From: Lachnospiraceae bacterium
GTDB taxonomy: Bacteria; Bacillota; Clostridia; Lachnospirales; Lachnospiraceae
NCBI GenBank assembly: GCA_017404585.1
Contig: JAFRCB010000063.1
Coordinates: 1 to 5,956, forward strand
DNA: 5,956 bases
Reading direction: 5' to 3'
Shown here: piece by piece, positions 5,234-5,956 of the stretch
How the letters are laid out: each line of letters opens with the position of its first letter
Numbering within the stretch: the first letter of the stretch is position 1
The notes under the pieces: model-generated
The model's input: only the letters and a program-made list of their open reading frames with translations
Told to the model about the DNA's origin: nothing
The model's database searches: none
Program-made: the position numbers and the translations under genes

Positions 5234-5956
5234 ATGCCTGCCCCAGTTCAATTTTCGTTTAAAGACAGGACCACAGGCGCGCCTGTGGCCACCGCTATTA
5301 TCCCGGAAGGATATTTGGTGAACGCAACAATAACAGATAAGAATGCCAATGATCTGGTCCCGCTCCATGCGTTTATAGCAGCGCTTTCTCCGGATCAAAG
5401 TATCATATTGAATTCGAATTCCAAGGGCATGTGGGAACAGCTGATCAACCCGCTCATGAAGCAGACAGCAAAAATGACGGGGGTACGACAGTCTAATTTT
5501 GCCCCATATCCTGATCCTGACAGATATTTGTTCGAGTATGCTGCGGCCTTTATGGACGGCAAAAAAGCTGCTCTCGTTGCCACAGCCACACTTCCGGGCA
5601 GTTTTGCGGACAACCGACAGGCAATCCACGATAACTTTATACAGGAGTTTGTCGCTCGTGAAGGAAGCGGTCCGAACGTCCAGCTGGAAATTGTCAACAG
5701 TATATGCGAACCTATTCTGATGAAATTTATTGGAAAACGTCAGGGGAAGCCCAAAGTCATGCTTGTGGGTTACGAGCTTATGGGAGTTGAATACCGGAAC
5801 GCGATCAGACCCGAGATGCTGATGGGCGGTCCAATCGGACTAATGGCATTGCTCAAGGCTTCATCGAAGAAAAAGCCGGCAAAATCAGCCCCCTTCGGTC
5901 ATGCCAAAGAACGGGACTCCATTCGCTGGGGTTATAACCGTCTCTACTCCTGCATA
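5234..5956 (+). CDS. Unrecognised protein, 3' end outside the window
   Basis: An uninterrupted frame of 241 codons runs from ATG 5234 to the window edge without a stop. I do not recognise the family. The N-terminus (MPAPVQFSFKDRTTGAPVATAIIPEGY) shows no signal peptide or membrane segment, so the product is probably cytoplasmic or exported by another route. Residues 1-60 look beta-rich (DRTTGAPVATAIIPEGY, then NATITDKN, then HAFIAALSPDQSIIL); a second block with alternating hydrophobics covers about 97-120 and 148-185 (RYLFEYAAAFMDGKKAALVATATL and later KVMLVGYELMGVEY), separated by a helical-looking NRQAIHDNFIQEFV at 127-140. A Gly/Met-rich stretch at about 195-208 is followed by basic SKKKPAKS at 211-218, which resembles a linker. 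It is divergent from the lipoprotein gene and shares its upstream region. Length, start signal and codon use support a real gene; no function can be assigned. Confidence 0.75.
   Translation, partial: MPAPVQFSFKDRTTGAPVATAIIPEGYLVNATITDKNANDLVPLHAFIAALSPDQSIILNSNSKGMWEQLINPLMKQTAKMTGVRQSNFAPYPDPDRYLFEYAAAFMDGKKAALVATATLPGSFADNRQAIHDNFIQEFVAREGSGPNVQLEIVNSICEPILMKFIGKRQGKPKVMLVGYELMGVEYRNAIRPEMLMGGPIGLMALLKASSKKKPAKSAPFGHAKERDSIRWGYNRLYSCI
5271..5288. repeat. Perfect 18-base palindrome inside the right-edge ORF
   Basis: CCACAGGCGCGCCTGTGG reads the same on both strands across its full length and lies at codons 13-18 of the ORF that starts at 5234. In RNA it could form only a tight hairpin, since the palindrome has no loop; as DNA it is a symmetric site that could bind a dimeric protein about 50 bases after the start codon. 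It may be coincidental within coding sequence. Confidence 0.6.

Overview
The window looks like chromosomal DNA of an anaerobic member of the Clostridia (Bacillota), possibly Lachnospiraceae or a relative. The evidence is strong AGGAGG-type ribosome binding sites, moderate GC with AT-richer intergenic DNA, a typical Firmicute lipoprotein, and a gene set (ygeX, ygeY, ygeW, carbamate kinase) found in purine- and selenium-linked catabolic clusters of gut anaerobes and E. coli. The genus cannot be read from the sequence.

Positions 1-4122 hold a co-directional catabolic block on the + strand: the 3' end of a diaminopropionate ammonia-lyase gene (ygeX), an M20-family hydrolase gene (ygeY) broken by an apparent one-base deletion near 677, a YgeW-type carbamoyltransferase, and a catabolic carbamate kinase (arcC/yqeA). 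A strong hairpin after arcC probably ends the transcript. The genes suggest one flow: YgeY and YgeW handle ureido/carbamoyl derivatives of 2,3-diaminopropionate, YgeX deaminates 2,3-diaminopropionate to pyruvate and ammonia, and carbamoyl phosphate released by YgeW running catabolically is used by carbamate kinase to make ATP. This follows what is known or proposed for these families; the sequence shows only gene identity and order.

Positions 4130-4828 hold two small minus-strand genes that converge on arcC. One encodes an 88-residue protein that begins with a textbook double-glycine (GG) leader and continues into an SH3-like body. Upstream of it lies a gene for a 120-residue lipoprotein with a Cna-B/transthyretin-like beta-sandwich domain and a CSDITC pair of cysteines. 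Both are envelope or exported proteins and may share a transcript, although the GG-leader gene also has a good promoter of its own.

Positions 4829-5233 are a divergent intergenic region with three copies of a 12-base TTTTCTCCAAAA element, a hairpin, a candidate promoter in each direction and a possible nine-residue leader ORF. From 5234 to the window end, an open + strand frame of at least 241 codons encodes a protein I do not recognise; it runs off the edge.

The items most worth a second look are the GG-leader/SH3-like protein with its lipoprotein neighbour, the repeat array between the divergent genes, the unrecognised ORF at the right edge, and the ygeY frameshift.
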